The notes under the pieces: model-generated | Seen by the model: only the letters and a program-made list of their open reading frames with translations | Databases searched by the model: none | Told to the model about the DNA's origin: nothing | In this document: positions 1-7,547 of the stretch, one piece after another | Numbering within the stretch: the first letter of the stretch is position 1 | Layout: every line of letters starts with the position of its first letter | Position numbers and translations under genes: made by a program | Source of the DNA: Amycolatopsis regifaucium | GTDB taxonomy: Bacteria > Actinomycetota > Actinomycetes > Mycobacteriales > Pseudonocardiaceae | DNA: 64,000 nt | Direction: 5' to 3' | NCBI RefSeq assembly: GCF_001613935.1 | Contig: NZ_LQCI01000034.1 | Location: 1,031,031 to 1,095,030, forward strand

Positions 1-86
1 CGCCGCAGCCGTATCCGCAGCCCGGCTATCCACCGCAGCCGGGCCCCTACGGGCCGCCGCCGGGGTACCCGCCGCGCGGCTACTGA
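1..86 (+). CDS. C-terminal tail of a Pro/Gly/Tyr-rich protein (partial)
   Basis: Reading frame 3 is open from the window edge to a TGA at 84-86. It encodes only 27 residues, almost all Pro, Gln, Gly and Tyr, with repeats such as PQPYPQPGYPP and PYGPPPGYPP. Low-complexity tails like this are common in actinobacterial membrane or cell-envelope proteins (DUF4190- or RDD-type), but no domain is visible here, so the function cannot be named. Its stop overlaps the TAG stop of the convergent cupin gene by seven bases, leaving no room for a terminator between them. Confidence 0.6.
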   Translation, partial: PQPYPQPGYPPQPGPYGPPPGYPPRGY

Positions 87-571
87 CGGTTCTTCGCGCT
101 CTCCGTCCACACTGGACTCTCGACGAAGTGGTTGTCGAACTTTTCCTGACTGTCCAAGAGATCCTGGACGGTCGCCTCGCCATGGCCGACCTTCTCCAGC
201 AGCCGGAAGTAGTCGAATCGTTCGACACCCGGGACGAACACGATCAGCACGTCCGCCGATGAGTCCGCCGCCGCGCGGAAAGCGTGCGTCGTCAGCGGCG
301 GCACGACGAGCATGTCGCCCTCGGAGACGTTGACGATCTCTTCTCCTGCGAGGACTTCCAGCTTTCCGCCGAGCATGAAGAACAGCTCGGATGATCCGGT
401 GTGGTAGTGCGGTGCCGCACCGTCGGCGCCGACGCCCAGCCGTGTTCTCGCACTGCTCATGACCCCACCTGTGGTGGAGACGTCGGCGAGCAGGGTGACG
501 TGGTTCGGGGCGGCGCCGACGGTCTCGGCGTCGGCGGCGCGGACAAGGACGGGTTCACTGTGCTCAATCAT
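80..571 (-). CDS. cupin-domain protein
   Basis: A 163-residue single-domain cupin, probably cytoplasmic because it has no signal peptide. The conserved double-stranded beta-helix core lies at about residues 45-115. Cupin motif 1 is seen as PHYHTGSSELFFMLGG, with metal-binding-type His and Glu. Motif 2 is the segment around GDMLVVPPLTTHAF. Such proteins bind a metal and may be small enzymes or sensors; the substrate is unknown. The gene is divergent from a MarR regulator and the 64-base gap carries GATAGTT half-sites, so MarR repression is likely. A TTGACA box (602-607, minus strand) sits 18 bases from AACTAT (578-583), which is six bases from the ATG, so the mRNA is probably leaderless. Confidence 0.85.
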   Translation of the reverse strand: MIEHSEPVLVRAADAETVGAAPNHVTLLADVSTTGGVMSSARTRLGVGADGAAPHYHTGSSELFFMLGGKLEVLAGEEIVNVSEGDMLVVPPLTTHAFRAAADSSADVLIVFVPGVERFDYFRLLEKVGHGEATVQDLLDSQEKFDNHFVESPVWTESAKNRQ

Positions 572-576
572 GCCTC

Positions 577-613
577 GATAGTTTCACCACTGATAGTTCG
601 CTGTCAAACTATC
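577..613. promoter_or_regulatory. MarR-type operator over divergent promoters
   Basis: Three copies of GATAGTT lie in the gap: 577-583 and 592-598 on the plus strand, and 607-613 as the inverse AACTATC. The last two form an inverted repeat with an eight-base spacer. They overlap both the -35 (TTGACA, 602-607 complement) and the -10 (578-583 complement) of the cupin promoter. On the plus strand TAGACT (624-629) lies six bases before the marR GTG. This is typical of an autoregulated MarR pair. Confidence 0.6.
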
Positions 614-635
614 TTCGATCGAATAGACTTCTGCG

Positions 636-1136
636 GTGAGCGAAGAACGGAAGGCGGACGCGATCGACGCGGTGGTCGGCGCTTGGCGGCGGGAACGGCC
701 GGACCTGGAGCTGACCGCCATCGGGGTCGCCGGGCGCCTCGGCCGGGTGGCGCTGCTGATGGCGCCGATGGTGGAAGCCGTGTTCGCGAAGCACGGCTTG
801 AAGCAAGGAGAGTTCGACGTGCTCGCGGCGCTCAGGCGATCCGGTGAGCCGTACACGCTGATCCCGTCCGAGCTGTCCGCGACGCTGATGATGTCCAGGG
901 CCGGGATGACCAGCCGGATCGACAGGCTGGAGTCGGCGGGGCTCGTCGAACGCGCGCTCGACCCGGAGGACCGGCGCAGCTTCCGGGTCACGCTGACCGA
1001 GCGCGGCTTCGAAGTCGTCGACGCCGCGATGACCGAGCACACCGCGAATGTCACGAAGCTGCTCGCGCCCCTTGGCGAGGACATCGACGTCCTGGACGCT
1101 TCGCTGCGCCGGCTGCTGACGTCCCTCGAAAACTGA
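636..1136 (+). CDS. MarR-family transcriptional regulator
   Basis: A 166-residue winged-helix regulator. The N-terminal helix is followed by a wHTH at about residues 50-115, with ELSATLMMSRAGMTSRIDRLE as recognition region and the wing RALDPEDRRSFRVTLTERG, which is diagnostic for MarR. MarR dimers usually repress adjacent genes until a small phenolic or oxidant ligand binds. The start is GTG636; there is no Shine-Dalgarno, but TAGACT ends six bases upstream, suggesting a leaderless mRNA. It faces away from the cupin gene and probably controls both through the shared GATAGTT sites. The ligand is not predictable. Confidence 0.92.
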   Translation: MSEERKADAIDAVVGAWRRERPDLELTAIGVAGRLGRVALLMAPMVEAVFAKHGLKQGEFDVLAALRRSGEPYTLIPSELSATLMMSRAGMTSRIDRLESAGLVERALDPEDRRSFRVTLTERGFEVVDAAMTEHTANVTKLLAPLGEDIDVLDASLRRLLTSLEN

Positions 1137-1175
1137 AGGGCCCTTCGCCGCGTCACGTGCGGCGAAGGGCCCTTC
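1135..1175. terminator. bidirectional hairpin terminator (marR / chitinase)
   Basis: A perfect 17-base-pair inverted repeat (1135-1151 and 1159-1175) around the loop GTCACGT. Its left arm overlaps the marR stop codon and it lies 15 bases from the chitinase stop. There is no T-tract. It fits a bidirectional terminator for the convergent pair. Confidence 0.75.
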
Positions 1176-1190
1176 GGCTCCCTGGATGGA

Positions 1191-2078
1191 TCAGCAGTAC
1201 AGGTTGCCACCGGGATCGACGCCGAGGATCCCGGTGAACTGCTGGTACTTGCTCACCCGGCTCTGCACCTGGCCGGGGTTGCCGCCGTTGCACTCGAGGC
1301 TCCCGTTGATGCTGCGGATGGTCTCCCCGAAGCCGCGGCTGGTGACCATCGCGTTGTGCGGGGTCATCGTGCCCGGCCCGTTCTGGGTCATCCAGTACCA
1401 GATGCCGGTCTTCCAGGCGACCGCCGCGTCGTTCTGCACGAGCCACGGGTTGGTCAGCAGCGGCAGGCCCAGCGCGTCGCCGGCGGCCTTGTAGTTGAAG
1501 TTCCAGCTGAGCTGGATGGGACCGCGACCGTAGTAGGCGGCGTTGCCCGCCGGGCAGCCGTAGGGCTGGGTCGTGTCGCAGTAGTGCGGGTAGTTGGCCT
1601 GGTTCTGTTCGACGACGTGGACCAGGCCGCCGGTCTCGTGGCTGACGTTCGCCAGGAAGGCCGCGGCTTCCTGCTTCTTGACGGTGTCGCTGCCAGTGCC
1701 CGCGAAGGCGGGGTACGCGCTCAGGGCGGTGACCAGGCCGTTGTAGGTGTAGAACGAGTTCCGGCTCGGGAACATCTGGTTGAACTGGGCTTCGCTGACC
1801 ACGAAGCCGGACGGGTTCGGCGGGTTGGGCGTGCCGCCGCCGCAGGCGCCCTGATCGGCCCATACCTGCGCCGTTCCCGGCGTTTCGTTCTGTGTCCACC
1901 ATTTCGCGGACCAGTTGTGCCCGTTGTGCGAGGCGGTGTTGCCGCCCCAGTAGACCGAACTCGCGTTCCACGGCGCCACGCAGTCCGCCGCGGCGGCGGA
2001 CTGGGCCGGGACGACCACGGCGACCGTGGTGGCGGCGAAGGTGGCGGCGACCGCCGCGAGAATACGTCGAAGAGACAT
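1191..2078 (-). CDS. secreted GH19 chitinase with N-terminal chitin-binding module
   Basis: A 295-residue extracellular endochitinase. An Ala-rich signal peptide ends near AAA-ADC (about residue 31). A CBM5/12-type module follows (about 32-80, with WNASSVYWGG and WWTQNETPG), then a Pro/Gly linker, then the GH19 domain from about residue 92. The catalytic acid is Glu148 in SHETGG and the second acid is Glu157, nine residues later as in Streptomyces ChiC. AYYGRGPIQLSWNFNY and GFGETIRSINGSLECNGG are GH19 hallmarks. The enzyme cleaves beta-1,4-GlcNAc chains by inversion. GAAGGAG precedes the ATG. Paired dre-like operator sites 39-81 bases upstream indicate control by GlcNAc metabolism through a DasR-like GntR regulator, as known for streptomycete chitinases. 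Confidence 0.95.
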   Translation of the reverse strand: MSLRRILAAVAATFAATTVAVVVPAQSAAAADCVAPWNASSVYWGGNTASHNGHNWSAKWWTQNETPGTAQVWADQGACGGGTPNPPNPSGFVVSEAQFNQMFPSRNSFYTYNGLVTALSAYPAFAGTGSDTVKKQEAAAFLANVSHETGGLVHVVEQNQANYPHYCDTTQPYGCPAGNAAYYGRGPIQLSWNFNYKAAGDALGLPLLTNPWLVQNDAAVAWKTGIWYWMTQNGPGTMTPHNAMVTSRGFGETIRSINGSLECNGGNPGQVQSRVSKYQQFTGILGVDPGGNLYC

Positions 2079-2116
2079 CGGTGGCTCCTTCGTACGAGGG
2101 GACCATGCGGGAATAA

Positions 2117-2159
2117 TGGTCTATACCTTTTAAGAGGTATGGCCAACAGGTATAGACCA
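2117..2159 (-). promoter_or_regulatory. dre-like chitinase operator, inverted pair plus third half-site
   Basis: TGGTCTATACCT (2117-2128) and its exact reverse complement AGGTATAGACCA (2148-2159) flank a third degenerate copy, AGGTATGGCCA (2135-2145). Each 12-mer resembles the palindromic DasR-responsive element core TGGTCTAGACCA and the 12-bp repeats of Streptomyces chitinase promoters. The sites sit just upstream of the GH19 gene. Binding by a DasR homologue is inferred. Confidence 0.65.
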
Positions 2160-2453
2160 TTGCGCGCAAGAAACCAACCGGGGAAAGGCGGATCGCCCCT
2201 GTTCGGCCGCATGGCGATGGGAAAACGGTCCAACCTGTCCAGTTTTGTCAGAAACCACTTCTGTTCTCGACCCACTTAGAGGAGAGGGGTACTCGAAGGA
2301 TCCCCCCTGTGAGGGGCTATTCTCGTGCCCCGAGTTGATCAGAACCGACAGGTCTTGACACGCTCGGTAGTTTTTTGACCAGCAACCTGGAAATGCTCAC
2401 TCGTTCGGGTTAGCGTTCCGGTTCGGCAATGTCACATCACGGGAGGCACTCCG

Positions 2454-2804
2454 GTGCGGAACCCAGTTCATCTCCTGATGCGGTCGGCTCTGCCCGCGGC
2501 CAGGGCCGCGGCGGTCGTCGCGATCCCTGTCGCGCTGCTCGTCGCGGGCGCTGTCCCGGCGTCGGCGGCGGAGGCGACCTCGCGCTCGGAGATGGCGTTC
2601 GGTTTGTTGGGGCCGGTCGGCCTGATCGCCGTCGCCCTCGGCATCGTCGGTATGGCCTTCGGGGTCCTCCGTCAGCGCCGGAAGGTGCGCGCCGCCGCCG
2701 TCATCCCCGTCGTCCCGGTCCAGCCCGCCGGTCAGGACGTCACCGCGATGGCCGAGGCCGTACTCGCCGAGGACGACGGCCTCGCCCGCCCCCAGCGCCC
2801 CTGA
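2454..2804 (+). CDS. small exported/membrane protein of unknown function
   Basis: A 116-residue protein starting at GTG2454, chosen because GGGAGG lies eight bases upstream. Residues 1-39 look like a signal sequence ending in VPASAAEA. A second hydrophobic helix (about 46-69, FGLLGPVGLIAVALGIVGMAFGVL) is followed by the basic stop-transfer RQRRK, leaving a cytoplasmic tail of about 45 residues. Two-helix proteins of this kind are frequent in Pseudonocardiaceae but I do not recognise a named family. It is monocistronic. The 175 bases upstream hold a TTGACA (2355-2360) but no clear matching -10. Confidence 0.7.
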   Translation: MRNPVHLLMRSALPAARAAAVVAIPVALLVAGAVPASAAEATSRSEMAFGLLGPVGLIAVALGIVGMAFGVLRQRRKVRAAAVIPVVPVQPAGQDVTAMAEAVLAEDDGLARPQRP

Positions 2805-2825
2805 CCTGCACCTTCTCGGCTCAGA

Positions 2826-2885
2826 TCGCGTTTAGCCCGCTAAAGGCGACTACCCGCCGGAGCGCGATTAGCCCGCTAAAGGCGA
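2826..2885. repeat. two tandem copies of the GCGTTTAG-CCCG-CTAAACGC palindrome
   Basis: Two imperfect 24-base palindromes, 2826-2849 and 2862-2885, are spaced 36 bases apart. Both keep the loop CCCG and the right arm CTAAAGGCGA, with a Pu/Py-varied left arm (TCGCGTTTAG and GCGCGATTAG). They belong to a family found at five other intergenic places in this window. They follow the small membrane protein gene and may end its transcript. Confidence 0.6.
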
Positions 2886-2963
2886 CTTGCCGGATTTCTT
2901 GGGTAGGTACACCTAGTCCGGCCCGGATTGTTTAGTGGCGCGCTGATCGCCACGCTCAGGTCC

Positions 2964-3263
2964 ATGACGGTGACGCGGCGTCGCAGCCGGCCCGGTGATC
3001 CTTTCCCCCGTGCCCTGGACCAGGCGATCACGGACAGCGGTCTCGGTCTCGACCGGATCCGCCACCGGCTCGCCCAGCAGGGTGTCCGGGTCAGTGTCGC
3101 GACCTTGAGCTACTGGCGGACAGGAAGAAGCCGCCCCGAGCGGTGCGACTCCCTGAAGGCGGTCGCGCTGCTGGAGCGGCTCTTCGGACTTCCGCACGGA
3201 TCCTTGCTGAACCGGCTGGGCCCGCGTCGCCCCCGGGGACGGTGGGGCGACGCGGGAACCGGA
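2964..3263 (+). pseudogene. N-terminal remnant of an HTH regulator, fused head-on into a protease gene
   Basis: From ATG2964 about 95 codons encode a convincing helix-turn-helix region: PFPRALDQAITDSGLGLDRI, then VRVSVATLSYWRTGRSRPER, then LLERLFGLPHGSLLNRLGPR and the basic RPRGRW. Codon use is actinobacterial up to about 3246. In related proteins, as I recall them, this module heads a much longer regulator. Here the frame has no stop and runs to 3818 through the antisense strand of the convergent protease, giving a meaningless tail. This looks like a deletion or rearrangement that removed the 3' part. CACGCT lies seven bases before the ATG. A palindrome TAGGT-AC-ACCTA (2904-2915) may be its old operator. 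Confidence 0.6.
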
Positions 3264-4010
3264 TCAGACTCCGGTGTTGGTGCGGATCCAGCTGCGGAAG
3301 TAGGGGACGTCGACGTAGATGGACGGCCCGGTCGCGCAGGTGCTGCTGTTGTTCCCGGCGCGGCTCGTGGCACCGATCAGCTGCCAGACACCGTTGACCT
3401 GCTTAACCTGCGGGCCGCCGGAGTCGCCGTAGCAGGCGCCCTTGTTCCCGCCGGGGTTGTTGGTGCAGATCTCGCTGGCGGCGTTGATGCCGAGGCACCG
3501 GCTGTCGGCGACGATCGAGGTGTTCAGCTCCTGCAGGGTGATCGGGGCACCGCAGGCGCCCTGCGGGGCGCAGGTCTGGCCCCAGCCGATGATCCGCGTC
3601 GCGGTGCCGACGGCCCCGGACGTGTCGGCGATCGTGACCGGCGCCTGCGAAACCGCCGTCGAGAGCCGCAGCAGCGCCAGGTCGGCGCTCGGGTGGGCGA
3701 TCCGCTGGGCCACGCGGGCCACGGTGCCGCCGCTGGTGCGGTTCGTGGTGCCGATGCGCACCTGGTACGGCGTGCCACAGTGCTTCGCGGTGACCACCCA
3801 GGTCGAGCTGATCAGTGAGCCACCACACTGGTGACCGCCGGAGCTCGACTGCTGCGACACCATGAACGAGTAGACCTGGGTCGCGTTGCCGCCGCCGACG
3901 ATGTTCGGCTGGACGCCGCCGGTGGGCTCGGCCGCGGCCGCGACGCCGGAAAGCGAGAAGACGGCAGCAGCCGCCATGGCCAAGCCCATCAGCAGGGATC
4001 GTGCCTTCAT
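3264..4010 (-). CDS. secreted S1A serine protease, chymotrypsin fold
   Basis: A 248-residue secreted protease. The signal peptide covers residues 1-27 (ends VAAAAEP), a short propeptide follows, and the mature N-terminus is IVGG at residue 37. The catalytic triad is visible: His77 in TAKHC, Asp110 in SADLALL and Ser197 in GDSGGP. Three cysteine pairs are likely. The S1-pocket position six residues before the serine is Gly (KGACYGDSGG), not the Asp of true trypsins, so chymotrypsin- or elastase-like specificity is more likely. GAAGGAG precedes the start. Downstream it collides with the truncated HTH gene with no hairpin between, unlike most convergent pairs in this window. Confidence 0.93.
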   Translation of the reverse strand: MKARSLLMGLAMAAAAVFSLSGVAAAAEPTGGVQPNIVGGGNATQVYSFMVSQQSSSGGHQCGGSLISSTWVVTAKHCGTPYQVRIGTTNRTSGGTVARVAQRIAHPSADLALLRLSTAVSQAPVTIADTSGAVGTATRIIGWGQTCAPQGACGAPITLQELNTSIVADSRCLGINAASEICTNNPGGNKGACYGDSGGPQVKQVNGVWQLIGATSRAGNNSSTCATGPSIYVDVPYFRSWIRTNTGV

Positions 4011-4172
4011 CTGGTTCTCCTTCGGTGTGGCCGGAACATCCGGTGCCTAGAACGCTAGGAATCGGACACCGCGCCCAGAACCGTCGGAAGTATGTGGCGG
4101 TTAACCGTTTAGACCTTTGGCCGGTGTCGAGGCCGGGTGACCCGCCACGGCGCCGCCTGAGAGAATCCGGGC

Positions 4173-5192
4173 GTGTCCGACGAACTGAAGCGCCCGCGTG
4201 TGCTCTCCGGTATCCAGCCGACCGCCGACTCGTTCCACCTGGGCAACTACCTGGGTGCGCTGCGGCAGTGGGTGCGGCTGCAGGACACGCACGACACCTT
4301 CTACATGGTCGTCGACCTGCACGCGATCACCGTCGAGCAGGACCCGAAGGTGCTGCTCGATCGCACCCGCCGCTCGGCCGCGCAGCTGCTCGCGCTCGGC
4401 GTCGACCCGGCCCGCAGCGCACTGTTCGTCCAGAGCCAGGTGCCCGAGCACGCCCAGCTGGGCTGGGTGCTGGAGTGCCAGACCGGGTTCGGCGAAGCGA
4501 GCCGGATGACGCAGTTCAAGGACAAGGCCGCGAAGCAGGGCACGGATCGCGCCAGTGTCGGCCTGTTCACCTACCCGGTCCTGCAGGCCGCGGACATCCT
4601 GCTGTACCAGGCGAACGAGGTCCCCGTCGGTGAGGACCAGCGGCAGCACCTGGAGCTGACGCGCAATCTCGCGCAGCGGTTCAACAACCGCTACGGCAAG
4701 ACCTTCACCGTGCCGGAGCCGCATATCGTCAAGGACACGGCGAAGATCTACGACCTGCAGGACCCGACCGCGAAGATGAGCAAGTCCTCGTCGACCGGCA
4801 ACGGTCTCATCGAGCTGCTCGAAGACCCCAAGAAGTCGGCGAAGAAGGTGCGCTCGGCGGTCACCGACACCGGCCGCGAGATCGTCTTCGACGCCGAGAA
4901 CAAGCCGGGCGTCTCGAACCTGCTGACGATCCTCTCCGCGTTGACCGACCAGCCGGTCGCCGAACTCCAGACCTCGTACGAGGGCAAGGGCTACGGTGAC
5001 CTCAAGAAGGGCGTCGCCGAGGCGTTCGTCGAATGGGTCACGCCCGTGCAGTCTCGCGTCCAGTCCTATCTGGACGACGTCGCCGAGCTCGACAAGGTGC
5101 TGGCCCTCGGTGCGCAACGGGCCAGGGAAGTCGCTTCGGTGACGTTGCGGAACGTCTACGCGAACATCGGGTTCCTGCCTCCGGCGGGCTAG
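4173..5192 (+). CDS. trpS: tryptophanyl-tRNA synthetase
   Basis: A 339-residue class I aminoacyl-tRNA synthetase charging tRNA-Trp in the cytoplasm. The HIGH-type motif is HLGN (residues 22-25) inside GIQPTADSFHLGNYLGAL. The second signature is KMSKS at 201-205. Length and motifs fit the usual bacterial TrpRS. The start is GTG4173: no Shine-Dalgarno is present and GAGAAT lies six bases upstream, so it may be leaderless. TrpS followed by a YihY membrane protein is a conserved actinobacterial order (Rv3336c-Rv3335c in M. tuberculosis). Confidence 0.97.
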   Translation: MSDELKRPRVLSGIQPTADSFHLGNYLGALRQWVRLQDTHDTFYMVVDLHAITVEQDPKVLLDRTRRSAAQLLALGVDPARSALFVQSQVPEHAQLGWVLECQTGFGEASRMTQFKDKAAKQGTDRASVGLFTYPVLQAADILLYQANEVPVGEDQRQHLELTRNLAQRFNNRYGKTFTVPEPHIVKDTAKIYDLQDPTAKMSKSSSTGNGLIELLEDPKKSAKKVRSAVTDTGREIVFDAENKPGVSNLLTILSALTDQPVAELQTSYEGKGYGDLKKGVAEAFVEWVTPVQSRVQSYLDDVAELDKVLALGAQRAREVASVTLRNVYANIGFLPPAG

Positions 5193-5233
5193 CTCGCGTT
5201 GCGGGCCGCTCCGGGCGTGGTTAGCGTCTACTG

Positions 5234-6256
5234 GTGGCGAAAGATGACGGCGCGAAGCCGGAAGAGGACAAGCTGTTACCCCGACTCCGGCGAAAGTACG
5301 GCTGGCTCGATCACCTCATCCGGGCGAACGACGCCTTCACCGAGCGCTACGGCAACCACTATGCCGCCGCCATCACCTACTTCAGCGTGCTTTCGGTGAT
5401 CCCGATCCTGATGGTCGCCTTCGCGGTCATCAAGATCGTGCTCGCCGGCGACCAGACGGTGACGAATCAGCTCGTCGACGGCATCAAGAAGTCGGTCCCG
5501 CCGGGGCTCAGCGATCTGGTCGGCAGCATCATCAAGGCGGCGCTGGACTCCGGCGGCGGCATCGGCGTTTTCGGTCTGCTGCTCGCGCTGTACTCCGGCG
5601 TCGGCTGGATGTCCAACCTGCGCGACGCGCTGACCGCCCAATGGGGTCAGGAAAAACAGAAGCTGCCGCTGGTCTCGACGACGATCAAGGATCTGCTGTC
5701 ACTGATCGGCCTCGGCGTCGCGCTGGTGGTCTCGTTCGGTCTCACCGCGGCGGGCAGCGGGGTCGGCCGGTTCCTGCTCGAACTCGTCGGCCTGGAAAAC
5801 CAGGGCTGGGCCGTGTTCCTGCTGAAGGTCGCGACGATTCTGCTCGGCCTGCTCGCGAACACGCTGGTGTTCCTGTGGGTCATCGCGAGGTTGCCGCGTG
5901 AGCACGTCGCGCTGCGCAGTGCCGTCAAGGGCGCGGTGTTCGCCGCCGTCGGCTTCATCGTGCTTCAGCAGGCCGCGACCTTCTACCTCGGCAGTGTCAC
6001 CAAATCGCCGGCGTTCGCGTTGTTCGGCCCGGTGATCGGTCTGCTCGTGTTCGCGAACCTGGTTTCGCGGTTCCTGCTGTTCGTCACCGCGTGGACGGCG
6101 ACCGCGAAGGAGAACATGTCGACGGTCATCGAGCCACCGGCGCCCGTGCTCATTCACCCGAGGGTGACCGTGCAGCAGGGACCGGGTCTCGGCGCCGTCG
6201 GCGGCGCTTTCGCCACCGGTGCGCTGTTGGGCTGGCTGGGCCGCCGGAAGTCCTGA
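5234..6256 (+). CDS. YihY/BrkB-family integral membrane protein
   Basis: A 340-residue inner-membrane protein with about six transmembrane helices. It begins with a charged N-terminus, then the family signature HYAAAITYFSVLSVIPILM (about 43-62), a soluble loop, and hydrophobic helices to about residue 290. A short glycine-rich C-terminal segment ends at the basic GRRKS. The biochemical role of the family (once called BrkB or RNase BN) is unsettled. GTG5234 lies six bases after TAGCGT (5222-5227) and has no Shine-Dalgarno, suggesting its own leaderless transcript although trpS ends only 41 bases upstream. Its stop is nine bases from the convergent carboxypeptidase stop. Confidence 0.9.
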   Translation: MAKDDGAKPEEDKLLPRLRRKYGWLDHLIRANDAFTERYGNHYAAAITYFSVLSVIPILMVAFAVIKIVLAGDQTVTNQLVDGIKKSVPPGLSDLVGSIIKAALDSGGGIGVFGLLLALYSGVGWMSNLRDALTAQWGQEKQKLPLVSTTIKDLLSLIGLGVALVVSFGLTAAGSGVGRFLLELVGLENQGWAVFLLKVATILLGLLANTLVFLWVIARLPREHVALRSAVKGAVFAAVGFIVLQQAATFYLGSVTKSPAFALFGPVIGLLVFANLVSRFLLFVTAWTATAKENMSTVIEPPAPVLIHPRVTVQQGPGLGAVGGAFATGALLGWLGRRKS

Positions 6257-6265
6257 CCGGGCCGG

Positions 6266-7504
6266 CTACTTGCTCGCCATGGCCTTCTTGCGCTGGTGAC
6301 CGAGGACGAACGACGCCACGATGATCAGGAAGACGATCAGCGTGATGATCCAGCCGACCGTCCCGAACGGGTCCTCGGCCGCGACCGCGGCACCGCTGTT
6401 CGACTTGCTGTCGGCGTTCGGCGCGGGCTTGGCCACGCCCGTGTCCACGCTCTCCGCCGGCTTGTAGTCGATCCGCCCGACCGATTCGGCCTTGTCCTGG
6501 CGCAACGCGATGCCGTAGTCGAGGAGCTTCGCGGCCTGCTCGGTGACCCGGGTGGGGCGCTGCTCGGCGCGAAGCATCACGACGGCGACGCGATGACCGT
6601 TCTGGAGCGCGCCGCCGACGTAGGTGTGGCGCGCGTCGTCCGTGAAGCCGGTCTTCCCGCCGAGGAACCCGGGATAGGACCCGAGCAGCTTGTTGTCGTT
6701 GTAGATCGTGACGGCCGGTTTCCCCGCGGTCGGCGGGATTTCGAAGGACTTGGTCTTGACCACCTGCGCGAATTCGGGCTGCTTCATCCCGTAGTGGAAG
6801 ATCAGGCTCATGTCATAGGCCGAGGTCGTCATACCCGGCCCGTCGAGCCCTGACGGCGTCGCGGCCCGCGTGTCCGTGGCGCCGATGCGGGCGGCGAGCG
6901 CGTTCATCTTCCCGACGGTGACGTCGACACCGCCCAGCGCGGTGGCGAGCGCGTGCGCCGCGTCGTTGCCGGAGTGCATCAGCAGCCCGTGCAGCAGTTG
7001 GTCCACTGTGTACTGGCCGCCGGCAACGATGCCGACACAGGTGCACTCCTGCTCGGCGTCCTCCTTGGTCGGGACGATGACCTTGCGCGGCGGCAGTTCG
7101 GTGACCACGACCAGCGCGAGCAGGGTCTTGATCAGGGAAGCGGGCCGCTGGCGGGCGTGCGGATCCTTCGCCGCGATGACGTCACCGGTCTCGAGGTCCT
7201 GCAGCACCCACGACGCGGCGGTGGTCCCCTCGGGCGGGTTCAGCGCCCGTTTGGGGAGCACGAGCCCGCATTCGGCCATCCGCTCGCCGCCCACCGGAGC
7301 GGGCGGGACCGGCAGCGGCGCCGGAGCGGCTTCACCGGGGCGCGGCTTCTCGGAGGTGTCGACGGGCGGCGGTGGCACCGTCTTGTTCGCGCACGGCTGT
7401 GCCTGGTCTGGCGGCTTCGGGGCGGCTGTGGCCACCGGCGTCACCGCGAGGGCGAGCACACCGGAGACGAGGACCATGAGCGACCGGGAGATAGCGCTGT
7501 GCAC
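6266..7504 (-). CDS. dacB: membrane-anchored D-alanyl-D-alanine carboxypeptidase (peptidase S11)
   Basis: A 412-residue penicillin-binding protein that trims the terminal D-Ala of peptidoglycan stem peptides outside the membrane. Using GTG7504, an N-terminal signal (SLMVLVSGVLALAVTPVATA) precedes a Pro-rich linker, then the S11 domain with Ser123-LIK126, Ser178-GN and Lys284-TG. A C-terminal helix (WIITLIVFLIIVASFVLG) with a KKAMASK tail anchors it. GTG7504 was chosen because TACATT (7511-7516) lies six bases upstream; the frame is open to 7675, but earlier starts would overlap the divergent SCO4848-type gene. It resembles M. tuberculosis dacB1 (Rv3330). Confidence 0.92.
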   Translation of the reverse strand: MHSAISRSLMVLVSGVLALAVTPVATAAPKPPDQAQPCANKTVPPPPVDTSEKPRPGEAAPAPLPVPPAPVGGERMAECGLVLPKRALNPPEGTTAASWVLQDLETGDVIAAKDPHARQRPASLIKTLLALVVVTELPPRKVIVPTKEDAEQECTCVGIVAGGQYTVDQLLHGLLMHSGNDAAHALATALGGVDVTVGKMNALAARIGATDTRAATPSGLDGPGMTTSAYDMSLIFHYGMKQPEFAQVVKTKSFEIPPTAGKPAVTIYNDNKLLGSYPGFLGGKTGFTDDARHTYVGGALQNGHRVAVVMLRAEQRPTRVTEQAAKLLDYGIALRQDKAESVGRIDYKPAESVDTGVAKPAPNADSKSNSGAAVAAEDPFGTVGWIITLIVFLIIVASFVLGHQRKKAMASK

Positions 7505-7547
7505 CCGAGCAATGTAGCGTCGCCGCGCCCGCTGCATACTCAGGGGC

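Noticed and set aside
2904..2915. TAGGT-AC-ACCTA palindrome read as an IdeR/DtxR iron box
   Set aside because: Lacks the 19-base extended pattern with central GGCT; more likely a local operator, if anything.
2429..2935. 168-codon frame overlapping the small membrane protein
   Set aside because: Arg/Pro/Gly-rich translation in another frame; GTG2454 frame has signal peptide and ribosome site.
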